Shown: positions 1-7,976 of the stretch, in pieces
Position numbering within the stretch: position 1 is the stretch's first letter
Layout of the letters: each line of letters begins with the position of its first letter
Assembly: GCF_009296025.1 (NCBI RefSeq)
Contig: NZ_CP045177.1
Span: 1 to 18,766 of the forward strand
Direction: 5' to 3'
Length of the DNA stretch: 18,766 nt
Origin: Streptomyces tsukubensis
Lineage (GTDB): Bacteria > Actinomycetota > Actinomycetes > Streptomycetales > Streptomycetaceae
The notes under the pieces: model-generated
What the model was told of the DNA's origin: nothing
What the model saw: only the letters and a program-made list of their open reading frames with translations
Databases searched by the model: none
Program-made: the position numbers and the translations under genes

Positions 1-822
1 CGTGTTGGCCCAAGCCATCGCGACGGCGTGCTCGATGGGGCGGAGCTGCGCAAGGACCGTGGCGACGCGCGGGTCGTCGGGCAGGCTACCGGCCAATACC
101 TCGGACGGGTCCGGGCCTCCGGAAATGAGGTCGTACGTAGTCAGGTCGTCGCCGAAGCGGAGATCCAGACTCCAGAGCCGCTCCCCCGCAACCCGACGCT
201 GCGACAGGGGAGTCAACTGGCGGTGGATGATGCGTGCTTCAGTCCTGAGACAGTCGAGTGCCATGGGTGCGAGGCTGCCGCTGCTGAACAGTGGTGAAGC
301 CCAGTCGCCGAGCAGCGCCGTCGACACCGGCTCGCGCCAACCGCTCCACAGGCCCAGCACGTCTGAGGTGAAGGCGTCGACCTGGGGGGTGTTGTCCAGC
401 AGGGCTGCCTGGCGCGCATTGAGCGCTTGGACGACGTCCGGCACCGGGCGCCCCATCTCCAGGAAGCCCCTGGCGATCGTCTCGGCAGTCGGCTGGCGGG
501 TGGGGACGTGCACGTATTCGGAGGAGTGGGCGAGCAGCTCGCAGGCGCCAGCCTCCAGGACATGGAGGGGTGGGACCTTGCCGGTCGGACGGGTGGCGAC
601 GGTTCCGTCCGAGTGCACGGCGACGAGACCGCCGTCGACACCCCAGTGCACGGGGATGACGGCCTCCACGTGCATCTCGGACAGGGGTTCTGCCGGTTCC
701 TGGGCAGTTCCCAGGAACCGCGTTGTCCGCGCCACCAGGTCGAAATCGACCTCGGGGCGGGTGCTCGGCCGCGTCGCTGCTTCAGGCGGCGGAAAGTCGG
801 ACGGGGTGTCCTCGACGGTCAT
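1..822 (-). CDS. Hypothetical protein, C-terminus beyond the left edge
   Basis: An uninterrupted minus-strand frame of 274 codons runs from an ATG at 822 to the window edge, so the C-terminus is missing. An AAGGAG ribosome binding site lies about 7 nt upstream of the ATG, which supports this start. The protein begins with an acidic, proline-rich stretch (MTVEDTPSDFPPPEAATRP) and continues as a soluble, globular-looking sequence without obvious membrane segments or a signal peptide. I do not recognise the family. It is transcribed divergently from the TniQ-HA gene across a 229-bp gap, so it could be another cargo gene of the Tn7-like region or flanking chromosome; the sequence does not decide this. 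That it is a real gene is fairly sure; its function is unknown. Confidence 0.75.
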   Translation of the reverse strand, partial: MTVEDTPSDFPPPEAATRPSTRPEVDFDLVARTTRFLGTAQEPAEPLSEMHVEAVIPVHWGVDGGLVAVHSDGTVATRPTGKVPPLHVLEAGACELLAHSSEYVHVPTRQPTAETIARGFLEMGRPVPDVVQALNARQAALLDNTPQVDAFTSDVLGLWSGWREPVSTALLGDWASPLFSSGSLAPMALDCLRTEARIIHRQLTPLSQRRVAGERLWSLDLRFGDDLTTYDLISGGPDPSEVLAGSLPDDPRVATVLAQLRPIEHAVAMAWANT

Positions 823-980
823 GAGAACTCCTTGGATCGTGGACAGCTTCGCCCCTCAGTCCCGGCACGGCCCGCTTCCGGCAAAAAATCTCAGAACTCC
901 CCCTGTGACCCCTCTCACCTCGAATCAGAGACCATGCGCGAGGCAAACAAGAGGGAGTGCCTCAGCCTTCCGGATCCACA

Positions 981-1039
981 CCGGCCAAGTGAAACGATCA
1001 GACTGGCCAACTGTGGGGCTCAGCCACAGCTTGTTGGCC
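981..1039. promoter_or_regulatory. GGCCAA repeats and hairpin upstream of the TniQ-HA gene
   Basis: Two direct repeats 22 bp apart (981-1002 and 1003-1024) share the pattern CYGGCCAASTG...TCAG, 14 of 22 positions by my count. A third copy is inverted (GTTGGCC, 1033-1039). The second and third copies also form a stem-loop: GGCCAAC (1005-1011) with GTTGGCC (1033-1039), and TGTGG (1012-1016) with CCACA (1024-1028). It lies in the gap between divergent genes, just before the 995-aa gene. It may be an operator, an attenuator, or transposase binding sites; none of these is proven. Confidence 0.35.
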
Positions 1040-1051
1040 GAAGCACGATAG

Positions 1052-4039
1052 TTGTCACAAGCGACGGGATGGGTGGGGGAGCTGTTGCTGGCCGCGGGTG
1101 CCTTTCGGGTGGCTCCCCTACGGGGTGAGATGACGCTGTCGTTCCTGGGGCGGATCGCGGACGGTTACGGCCTGACGGTGCGGAGTCTGCTGTCGACGGT
1201 TACCGAAGTGGCTGGCCAGCAGGACGTCGTCGGAGCTCTCCAGAGCGACAGTGAGGTGTTCTTGAACGCCGCGGCCCGGGAGCGGGTCGCGGCGCTGTGT
1301 CGTGTGCCGCAGGTGGGCTTACACCGTGCGTTGCCGGCCTGGACGCGAGAGGAGCCGCTGGGCCCCTCCGAGGAGAGGCCAGCGGCGCGGCTCCGCAACG
1401 GGGTCGAGACGGTTGCCGCCTGGGGTCCGGCGTGCCCGGGCTGTGTGGCTGCGCGGACCGGTCGCGTTGCACCAGCCCGGGTGTACCTGGCGGCACACCA
1501 GCGAGTCTGCCCACGCCACCGGTACTGGCTGATGAGCATGCCTGGCAGCGGGGGCCGTGTCGTCGGGCTGGCCGGATGCCCGGAGGTGGTCCAGGCGCAG
1601 GAGGACCACCGGAGGCTGCTGCGCCACTCCCCCGTCGCTGGTTCGGCGTTCGAGGTCGCTGAGGCGGTCACAGCCTGGTGGTGGGCGCAGAAGTGGCCGG
1701 AAGAAACTACGTGGCCGACGCGGCTGTGTGCGACGGCTCCCGAAGGCGAGGAGCCCGGCCGGTGGCGGGTCCTGGCCCGCAGCTTGGTCACCTATCCGGA
1801 GACAGTGGCCATTGCCGGGATGTTGGCAGACCAGACGATGAGGCGCCATATCGCAACCCAGATGTGCGGCCACCTCCCTTTCTGCCTCGGTGACCTCCCC
1901 ATGCTCATCAGTGAGCTGGCGCGCTGTCTGCGGCGGCCTTGGCTCACTGATCGCCTGACATCGTGCATGGACGGACCGCTGTTCGCCTGGGCGCACCAGT
2001 GCAGCAAGGCGGCGGAAGCGCAGGATGGCGACGGACAGCGGTTGCTGTGGAAGGTCCATCCCGCGCACCGGCCTCGTCCCTTGGCTGACGAACTCGCCCA
2101 GCACCTGCAGGAGGTGGCCGGCGGTGAAGCCGCAGAGGCTCCGCTCCCCAAACGGCGGCGCGGGCACAGCTGCCAGGCTGACGACGCCTTCGAAGCGGGC
2201 CTGACTCGTGCCCGGGCCTACGCGGCTGCGCGGGGGCATCTGGCCACACGGGCGGACACGCTCCAGGACAGCTTTCCTCTGGGGACGTGGATGACCAACC
2301 AGCGCATGCTCCGTCTCGGGATGCCTGCCTGGCGCAGCGCCGCGCTGCGCGCACTGGACCCGTACTGGGACACGCCGTGGCCGACCCTGTGGCAGCGCAC
2401 CTACCACCAGGCCAGATGCCACGTCGCGGAACAGGGCCCGTTGGATGCGCGGGGAGGATTTCCCGGTACCGGCCTCAGCCTGGGCGAGTGGCTGTACCTG
2501 CAGTGCACCCGCTATCCGGATCTGCATCCTGAGCAGCAACGGCTCCTTGCACGGCTGGGCATCGATGCCGCGGCGGCTCGGGATGCCCGGCCCCGGCGTC
2601 GCAGTCAGCGCTTCGGGGAGCAGGAGGCGCTCGCCCATGCCCGGGCCTGGGCTCTGAAACACGGGAGCCTGGCGGGAGTCGGTGTCAGCACGGTGCATGA
2701 GGATTACCCGCTGGGCAGGTGGCTTTCCGACCGGCGCGGCCAGATGGGGCGCGGAGTGCTGTCGCCGGGCCGTGCCGAGGCTTTGACGCGGATCGATCCG
2801 TGGTGGCGGCCGCCCTGGCACTTGTGCTGGCAGCGTTCTTACGAGCATGCGTGCCAGCAGCTCCAGCGGGTGGGGGGCGGGGAGTTGGGTGCGGGCTTTG
2901 CGCTCATGGACAAGCCGGCGCAGGAGTGGCTGCGCATCCAGCCGCGCCGCTACCACCTGCTCCTGCCGGGCCAGCACGATCTCCTCGACAAGCTCGGTCT
3001 GAAGCCGGAGACGGCCACCGCCGGAGCACAGGCTGCCACGGCCTGTGCGTCTGCTGCACCCGTGCGGGCCCCGGGTGGCCCACAAGGTGATGCGGAAGGT
3101 ACGGAAGCAGTGGGAGGCCTTCCTGCGGTCGCGCGGCACAGGCCGCTGGGAGTTCCGCGGGTCGGACAGCGTCCCGACCAACGCGTCCGGTTCGACAGCG
3201 CGCTGGTGCACGCCCGGGCCTGGGCCGACGTCCACGGGCACCTGGCCGTTCCACGCGATACACGGCAGAGCGGCTTCGCGCTCGGGATGTGGCTGTTCAG
3301 CCAGCGCAACCGCGCCAAGCAGCGCGCCCGGCAAGGCGAGCCCTCCTCACCGCACCTCAACCAACTGGCCGCGATCGATCCATGGTGGAACCCGCCGTGG
3401 GACCTGCACTGGCAGCGCAACTACTACCGCGCCCGCGACTGCATGCGTGCCGGCCGTGGAGCCGACACGGTGGGCGGTCTCCCCGTCGGGAAAGACGCCC
3501 TGGGTATCTGGGTCAAGCGACAGTGCACCCTCTACGAGAGCCTCCGCCCCGACCAGCAGCACCTCCTCGCCGCTATCGGCATCACCCCCGAAGCCGCCCG
3601 GGCGCGAGTCGGCCCCCGTGACTCCCGCCGGCTGACCACCACACCGCGCTTCGACACCGACGTCGCGCATGCCCGCTCCTACGCAGCCCAGCACGGACAC
3701 CTCGCCCCACACGCTGGCGAGGAACACGAGGGGTTCCCAATCGGGCGGTGGCTGGCCGAACACCGCCAACGCGCCCGCAAAAAGAGCGGCACGTCGCCTC
3801 AAGCCCGGGTCCTGGCCAGCCTGGACCCGTGGTGGAACCCGCCTTGGCCGATGCGGTGGCAGTACTCCTACCACCACGCCCGCACCCTCCCCGACACCCC
3901 ACGCGCCGCACGATGGATCACCGCCCAGCGCCAGGCATGGCCGCTCCTACATCCTGGCCAGCAGCAACTCCTGGCCGACATCGGCATCAGCGTGGGCAGG
4001 CAGCTCTCGTTTCAGCGAGGGCGCTCCTGCTCGCTGTGA
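1052..4039 (+). CDS. TniQ-domain protein fused to a tandem array of helicase-associated (HA) modules
   Basis: A 995-aa protein. Residues about 18-300 match the short TniQ of this window: FRVAPLRGEM near the start, a zinc site C128-x2-C131...C153-x2-H156 (CPGC, CPRH), and a VTYPETVAIAG motif. From residue 377 there are four repeats starting near 377, 524, 714 and 867. Each has module A (HAR-Y/W-A...HGHLA...LG-W...DPWW-PPW) and module B (WQ--Y--AR...W---Q...L-P-QQ-LL--IGI), as in the helicase-associated domain family (PF03457); the last B module is shortened. No helicase core is present. TniQ proteins choose transposition targets in Tn7-like elements, so the HA array may be the DNA-reading part (inference). 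An in-frame TAG (1049-1051) directly precedes the TTG at 1052. GTG 1073 is an alternative start, and no start has a strong ribosome binding site. The 3' end overlaps the convergent glycohydrolase gene by 28 bp. The linker at 3045-3188 shows a possible frame excursion. Confidence 0.85.
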   Translation: MSQATGWVGELLLAAGAFRVAPLRGEMTLSFLGRIADGYGLTVRSLLSTVTEVAGQQDVVGALQSDSEVFLNAAARERVAALCRVPQVGLHRALPAWTREEPLGPSEERPAARLRNGVETVAAWGPACPGCVAARTGRVAPARVYLAAHQRVCPRHRYWLMSMPGSGGRVVGLAGCPEVVQAQEDHRRLLRHSPVAGSAFEVAEAVTAWWWAQKWPEETTWPTRLCATAPEGEEPGRWRVLARSLVTYPETVAIAGMLADQTMRRHIATQMCGHLPFCLGDLPMLISELARCLRRPWLTDRLTSCMDGPLFAWAHQCSKAAEAQDGDGQRLLWKVHPAHRPRPLADELAQHLQEVAGGEAAEAPLPKRRRGHSCQADDAFEAGLTRARAYAAARGHLATRADTLQDSFPLGTWMTNQRMLRLGMPAWRSAALRALDPYWDTPWPTLWQRTYHQARCHVAEQGPLDARGGFPGTGLSLGEWLYLQCTRYPDLHPEQQRLLARLGIDAAAARDARPRRRSQRFGEQEALAHARAWALKHGSLAGVGVSTVHEDYPLGRWLSDRRGQMGRGVLSPGRAEALTRIDPWWRPPWHLCWQRSYEHACQQLQRVGGGELGAGFALMDKPAQEWLRIQPRRYHLLLPGQHDLLDKLGLKPETATAGAQAATACASAAPVRAPGGPQGDAEGTEAVGGLPAVARHRPLGVPRVGQRPDQRVRFDSALVHARAWADVHGHLAVPRDTRQSGFALGMWLFSQRNRAKQRARQGEPSSPHLNQLAAIDPWWNPPWDLHWQRNYYRARDCMRAGRGADTVGGLPVGKDALGIWVKRQCTLYESLRPDQQHLLAAIGITPEAARARVGPRDSRRLTTTPRFDTDVAHARSYAAQHGHLAPHAGEEHEGFPIGRWLAEHRQRARKKSGTSPQARVLASLDPWWNPPWPMRWQYSYHHARTLPDTPRAARWITAQRQAWPLLHPGQQQLLADIGISVGRQLSFQRGRSCSL

Positions 4040-5694
4040 TAGGCGCGGGCCAGTAGCCCAGCGAAGGCAGCGGCCCGCTCGACGCCGTACCGACCACCTC
4101 GGATCTGGTGAAGCAACGCCCGGCCTACCTGCTCGGGAGTGAACCCGTTTCTCGCCAGCTCTTGAACGATCTCCTCAATGGACGGTGGTGCCTGCCGGTG
4201 GGCACGCTCGCTCACCGCACCAGGTGCAGTCCCAGCAAGGCCGGGCCTTTGATCGGCGGATACGGCAGCCTGCACCGGGGCTTCGAAGAGGAGTTGCTGC
4301 TCTTTCGGGACGTCTGCAGCCCGCCGACTCCGCGGTGGTCGCACGTCCCCCGGGAGCAGGTTCTCATCCAGTGGCCTGAGATCCAGCCTGGCTCGGACAA
4401 GGACGCTCTGGCCGAACGGCAAAGTGCCCCACACGTACGTGGCCTGGTTACTCGCTGCTGGTGTGTCCGTAGGCGTAAGGGGCCCCAGACCGGCCAGTGC
4501 TGGCCCCATTGGCGTGTGGCCTACGAGGTCGAGCGTGGCCTTGGGAGGGCTCCAGCGCAGAAGATCCGGGTAAGCGAATGTGGAGGCCTCACGCCCTTGA
4601 GAAATGTCCCACATGCGCCGTGCCTCGGAGTCGATTAGCTGGACATCTTGCACGGTGCCAGGCGGGGGGCCTGCCGTGACGACGCCTAGAAGAGCGCCAG
4701 CCATGGTGGCGATCGTGTCGGTGTCCGAGCCGAGGGTGTTGGCGGCAAGGAGCAGGCCAGCTTCTGGGGAGTCGGCATAGGCATGTGCCAGAACCGCGGC
4801 AAGCAGAGTGGTGACTGTGCCTGATCCACGTGTTGCGGCGTCGAAGCCGCCCCACCGCTGCACCAGGGCAGCGTAGGTCTCTGTTGTGAGGGGCGTTGTG
4901 GGGTCGAAGGCCTCGAGTGCTGCGCGGCATTCGTTGGCGACGGTGACGGCGGCCGAGCGGAAATCGATGCCAGCGGCATCACTCCATGTGGGTAGCCACA
5001 GGTATGCCAGTTCGTCGTCTTTTGCGATGACGTCCGGTACCTGCTCCAGCCAATCGACTGCGGGGCGCCACTGCTTGGGGCCGGGGAGTTCGTTGGTGTC
5101 CAGGGCGTGGGCCAGCAGGATGGCGTGCAGGACGGCGCCGAGGATGCCCCGGGGATGTCCGTGGGTGCTGACGGCGTTGCGTACGACGTCGCGGGTGATG
5201 TGGTCCCAGTTGGTGAGGTCTCGTGCGGACCAGACGTGGGGCTGGATACGCATGGCGGCGCCGTTGCCGCCGATGTCGACGTAGCGGGCGGCTTTGGTGG
5301 CGAAAACGTTCTGGGACCACTTGGCTTCGACCCGCATCAAACCGGTGGCTGCCGCTTTGGTCCCGCGGCCGGCGCCGAGGGCGTAGGCCTGCCAGGCAAC
5401 GACTTCGATCTTCGCGAAGGCCTCGGCGTCGAATTCCCCGTCTCCGCGAATGGCGCGTGAAGTTGCAAGGCGCAGTTGGGTGTCATCGGAGTAGGCGCCT
5501 GCGGGGAGAGGCATGTCGCGTCCGTAGCGGCCTCCCACGCGCCTCTTCCAGGGCACGGTCGTGGTGACTTCATCCTGTCCGACGCGTCGTCGCACGCCGG
5601 CGGTGTCGGTCAGTTCGGTGATGAAGCCGAGTGCATCTCCGTACGCCGCCCACTGGGCTGAGGCGCGTACTGCCTCCCATTGCATGGCGCTCAC
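4012..5694 (-). CDS. ADP-ribosylglycohydrolase (DraG/ARH family) with a long C-terminal extension
   Basis: A 560-aa protein starting at GTG 5694, with AAGGA 8 nt upstream overlapping the stop of the preceding gene; ATG 5685 is a weaker alternative. The DraG/ARH fold motifs are present in order: GDALG (19-23), SDDTQ with D70-D71 (metal ligands in the family), a G-N-G-x2-MR-x2-P region, and a C-terminal SDTDT (D324, D326) followed by IA-x3-GA-x2-G. All expected metal-binding acids are present, so the enzyme is probably active. About 210 residues after the catalytic fold are not part of a standard ARH enzyme and end in a helical segment (about residues 505-555). It is the last gene of the operon, 8 nt after the DarT-like gene. 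It probably removes ADP-ribose added by that neighbour, acting as the antidote (inference). Its 3' end overlaps the convergent TniQ-HA gene. Confidence 0.85.
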   Translation of the reverse strand: MSAMQWEAVRASAQWAAYGDALGFITELTDTAGVRRRVGQDEVTTTVPWKRRVGGRYGRDMPLPAGAYSDDTQLRLATSRAIRGDGEFDAEAFAKIEVVAWQAYALGAGRGTKAAATGLMRVEAKWSQNVFATKAARYVDIGGNGAAMRIQPHVWSARDLTNWDHITRDVVRNAVSTHGHPRGILGAVLHAILLAHALDTNELPGPKQWRPAVDWLEQVPDVIAKDDELAYLWLPTWSDAAGIDFRSAAVTVANECRAALEAFDPTTPLTTETYAALVQRWGGFDAATRGSGTVTTLLAAVLAHAYADSPEAGLLLAANTLGSDTDTIATMAGALLGVVTAGPPPGTVQDVQLIDSEARRMWDISQGREASTFAYPDLLRWSPPKATLDLVGHTPMGPALAGLGPLTPTDTPAASNQATYVWGTLPFGQSVLVRARLDLRPLDENLLPGDVRPPRSRRAADVPKEQQLLFEAPVQAAVSADQRPGLAGTAPGAVSERAHRQAPPSIEEIVQELARNGFTPEQVGRALLHQIRGGRYGVERAAAFAGLLARAYHSEQERPR

Positions 5695-5702
5695 CGTAGT
5701 CC

Positions 5703-6386
5703 TTACCTGCCGAACGTGACCGGGTCGACGATGATGTCGACCTCATCATGTCCGCTGACACTGACAATGGCCTCGGCCTTCGCTGCGTCTTCGTCGGTGA
5801 AGACGAAGATGCGCTGCAGGTGTCGGGTTGAGACGGCCTGCGGGTAGAGCACTTCGGCCTGGGGATTGGTCGGGAGGTGGGGCGCTCGGTCCCAGCGTGC
5901 CATCGTCTTCTTGAAGCCTTTGGGGACGCGGTCAGCGAAGAGGGCTTCGGCTCCGGGCAGTCCCTCGACGGGGGTGATGCCTTCGTATCCCATGTTGCCT
6001 GGGGCGAAGAGGACGCCGGGGTGCGTCATGATCACTGGATCGAAGCTGAGGACAGCCCAGAACAGGTCTTCGTTCGCCCACCAGTCTTCGCTGCTGATGC
6101 GAAGGAAGCGGTGGTTGGGCTCGCTGACGCTGAGGTTCACGTACGACCAGTACTTGGGGTCCTCGCGACGCCACTTGGTGTTCTCGTGGTAGATGCTCTC
6201 GAGGTACTCGTCTTTGGCAAGGAGCGCCCGAGCTTTGCACAGCCGCTGCACCAGGATGCCGAGCAGACCTCGGTTGGTGGTGAAGTGCACCACTTCGGTG
6301 ATCTTTCGTTCCTGGATGAGCGTGCTGATTCCCTCGGCGTGTATGTCGCCGTCCGACGTGGGCGGACTCGGCTCTGTGGTGGTCAT
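5703..6386 (-). CDS. DarT-like (DUF4433) DNA ADP-ribosyltransferase toxin
   Basis: A 227-aa protein. It has features of the DarT/DUF4433 family: an N-terminal HFT motif (H34) preceding GLLGIL, a WSYVNLSVSEPN segment matching the family's YV-x-F-x-F-S-x-N-P region, an FDP...PGVLF-x-x-GN segment, and NPQAEVLYP, whose glutamate (E178) sits where DarT has its catalytic glutamate. DarT enzymes use NAD+ to modify a base in single-stranded DNA and are neutralised by a partner hydrolase. The start ATG (6384-6386) overlaps the helicase stop as ATGA, so translation is coupled, and the ARH gene follows after 8 nt. The PMLY part of the usual motif reads NHRFL here, so base specificity may differ. Family membership is likely but read by eye; a different ADP-ribosyltransferase of similar fold is the main alternative. 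Confidence 0.7.
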   Translation of the reverse strand: MTTTEPSPPTSDGDIHAEGISTLIQERKITEVVHFTTNRGLLGILVQRLCKARALLAKDEYLESIYHENTKWRREDPKYWSYVNLSVSEPNHRFLRISSEDWWANEDLFWAVLSFDPVIMTHPGVLFAPGNMGYEGITPVEGLPGAEALFADRVPKGFKKTMARWDRAPHLPTNPQAEVLYPQAVSTRHLQRIFVFTDEDAAKAEAIVSVSGHDEVDIIVDPVTFGR

Positions 6387-7783
6387 ACGGCCTTCACGTC
6401 ATAGGTGTCCGGGTCCATGCAGGCGATGAGGTCGCTGGCCTCGGAAGGCTTGTAAGTGATGGTCAGCGTCTTGCGGGCGCGTCCAGCGGACATGGCCAGC
6501 AAGCGCAGGTGGGCGTCTCGCTCGCTGTCGCCGGGCTCAGTGGCGTGCGGCATGACCTCACTGTTGAGTCCGACGATGATCACGTGGTCGAACTCCAGCC
6601 CCTTGGCGGAGTGCATGGTCGACAGTGCCACGTTCACCGGGCCGGTGGGCCATTCTCCGGTACGCGTGAGCGGGACCCAGGCCAGCCCAGCGGCATTCAG
6701 CCGTGCCTTGACCTCGCTGAACCAGCCGCCACCTCTGGCATGGAGGATGGCGACGGACTCGTCGTTTTCCGGGCCGAGGTCGTTGAGGAACTGCACGACG
6801 TGGTCCATCTGCTGGGTGAAGGTCCCCTGGACCAACAAGGGCTTGTCGCCGTCCTCCTCGCACGAGGAGAGATCCGGGATCGCTGCGTCGTCCGTGGTCT
6901 CTACGTCGCGCAGCAGGGAGGCCGCGAAGGCAGCGACCTGGCGGGTGTTGCGGAAGTTCTTCGATAGCAGCTTGCTGTTGTGCGGCCCCACGCTCAAGCC
7001 GACTTCAGTCCAGGTGAAGCGCTGGGGATAGATGCGCTGAGCCGCGTCAAGGACGAAAGTAAGGGTGTGCTCGTCGGTGACGTGGTTGAGGACCGCCCGG
7101 ACCTGGTTGGCAGAGAAGTCCTGGGCCTCGTCCACGACGACCACGTGGTACGGGTCGTCGGCGCGCTTGGCCGCCATGGCGTTGGCCAGGTCGGACCAGT
7201 CCCAGGCCTGCTGCTCCTTCTTCCACTCCTGGAAAGGAAGGATCACCTCGTCCAGCAACCGACGGCGCAGCGAAGCCGGCATGCGCGGGGAACGGCCACG
7301 GCCCTGACGCTCGCACTCGATGTACTCGACCAGGCGGTCCGGCATGAAGCGGCCCAGGACATAGTCCACTTCAGAGCGCGCAAAGTCCTCTGACAGAGGC
7401 AAGGCCGCAGCCAAGGAGTCCAGTCTCCCGTTGTGCTCGTGCTCTTGAAGGATCCGCTCGTAAGACACTTGGTCGGTGGCCCATTTGGCGAAGGTGGAGA
7501 TCCTCAGCTCAACGTCATTGCCCTTGATCTGTTCCTTGGTCAGTTCCTCGATGTAGCCGCGCAGAGTCTTGTTGTAGGTGAGGACCAGGACCCGGACGGG
7601 GCCGTCGATGAAACCGTCACGGCGGCGCCGCTGCCAGAAACCGACGGTGAACTTCAGCCGGTAGAGGGCAGTGGTGGTTTTGCCGCTACCGGCGGCGCCC
7701 CGTACGACGAACACTCCTGGCTTGTGATTGTTGATCACCGTGAGCTGCTCGCTCGTCGGCTGCGCCGGCCTGAGAACCTTCAT
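6383..7783 (-). CDS. UvrD/PcrA-like superfamily 1 DNA helicase
   Basis: A 466-aa protein starting at ATG 7783, where GGAGGG lies 9 nt upstream. The frame stays open to 7912, but the upstream part lacks a comparable site and does not look like family sequence. Helicase motifs run in order: a Q-motif-like TSEQL near residue 10, Walker A GAAGSGKTT (29-37, K35), Walker B VVVDEAQDF (D218), NFRNTRQVAAF, STMHSAKGLEF (motif V), and a motif VI version, AMSAGRARKTL, with the arginine finger kept. It is much shorter than housekeeping UvrD or PcrA (over 700 aa), so the accessory 1B/2B regions are reduced. It is the first gene of the minus-strand operon and overlaps the DarT-like gene by 4 nt. A role in sensing or unwinding foreign or damaged DNA so that single strands become available to the transferase is an inference. 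Confidence 0.85.
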   Translation of the reverse strand: MKVLRPAQPTSEQLTVINNHKPGVFVVRGAAGSGKTTTALYRLKFTVGFWQRRRRDGFIDGPVRVLVLTYNKTLRGYIEELTKEQIKGNDVELRISTFAKWATDQVSYERILQEHEHNGRLDSLAAALPLSEDFARSEVDYVLGRFMPDRLVEYIECERQGRGRSPRMPASLRRRLLDEVILPFQEWKKEQQAWDWSDLANAMAAKRADDPYHVVVVDEAQDFSANQVRAVLNHVTDEHTLTFVLDAAQRIYPQRFTWTEVGLSVGPHNSKLLSKNFRNTRQVAAFAASLLRDVETTDDAAIPDLSSCEEDGDKPLLVQGTFTQQMDHVVQFLNDLGPENDESVAILHARGGGWFSEVKARLNAAGLAWVPLTRTGEWPTGPVNVALSTMHSAKGLEFDHVIIVGLNSEVMPHATEPGDSERDAHLRLLAMSAGRARKTLTITYKPSEASDLIACMDPDTYDVKAV

Positions 7784-7976
7784 CCGCGCGGTCCCTCCCC
7801 AAGACTCGCTCCCCCGAACCTGAGGCCATGTTAGAAGCGACTGACGCCATGCGGGCTGAAGATAGGACAAGCAGCCTGTCGCAACAGTGTCGGATAGCGA
7901 CACGTCGACCACTCATTCGGGTGAACGCTGCTGAGGTCCCCTTTCCCCGGAGGAAGCAGGTACTTGGCTGTTCGGC
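7784..7976. promoter_or_regulatory. Divergent intergenic region between the helicase operon and the tns operon
   Basis: This 193-bp gap separates two divergent operons and must hold both promoters unless transcription enters from outside. I see no convincing -35/-10 pair. TAACAT (minus strand, 7833-7828) fits the actinobacterial -10 pattern TAnnnT for the helicase operon, without a clear -35. The clearest element is the inverted repeat at 7888-7902, listed separately. A GGAGGA at 7949-7954 lies 22 nt before the chosen tnsA start, too far for a normal ribosome binding site, so that start is uncertain. Confidence 0.4.
7878..7902. repeat. TGTCG inverted repeat with adjacent half-site
   Basis: TGTCGGATAGCGACA (7888-7902) is a perfect 5-bp inverted repeat (TGTCG/CGACA) with a 5-bp spacer. 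A further TGTCG copy lies 10 bp upstream (7878-7882) in direct orientation. The central position between two divergent operons suits an operator for a shared regulator. Because TGTCG-type sequences also occur at ends of Tn7/Tn5053-like elements, a transposase binding site is the alternative. No matching copy was found beyond the tniQ gene. Confidence 0.35.

Noticed and set aside
1319..3334. Long open frame of 671 codons on the minus strand, antisense to the TniQ-HA gene
   Set aside because: The plus strand has clear TniQ and HA motifs and good codon use; the antisense frame is arginine- and proline-rich without a domain, a common artefact in GC-rich DNA.
7784..7912. N-terminal extension of 43 codons for the helicase
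   Set aside because: A strong GGAGGG site precedes ATG 7783, and helicase-like sequence begins only there; the extension would also cover the palindrome and promoter region.
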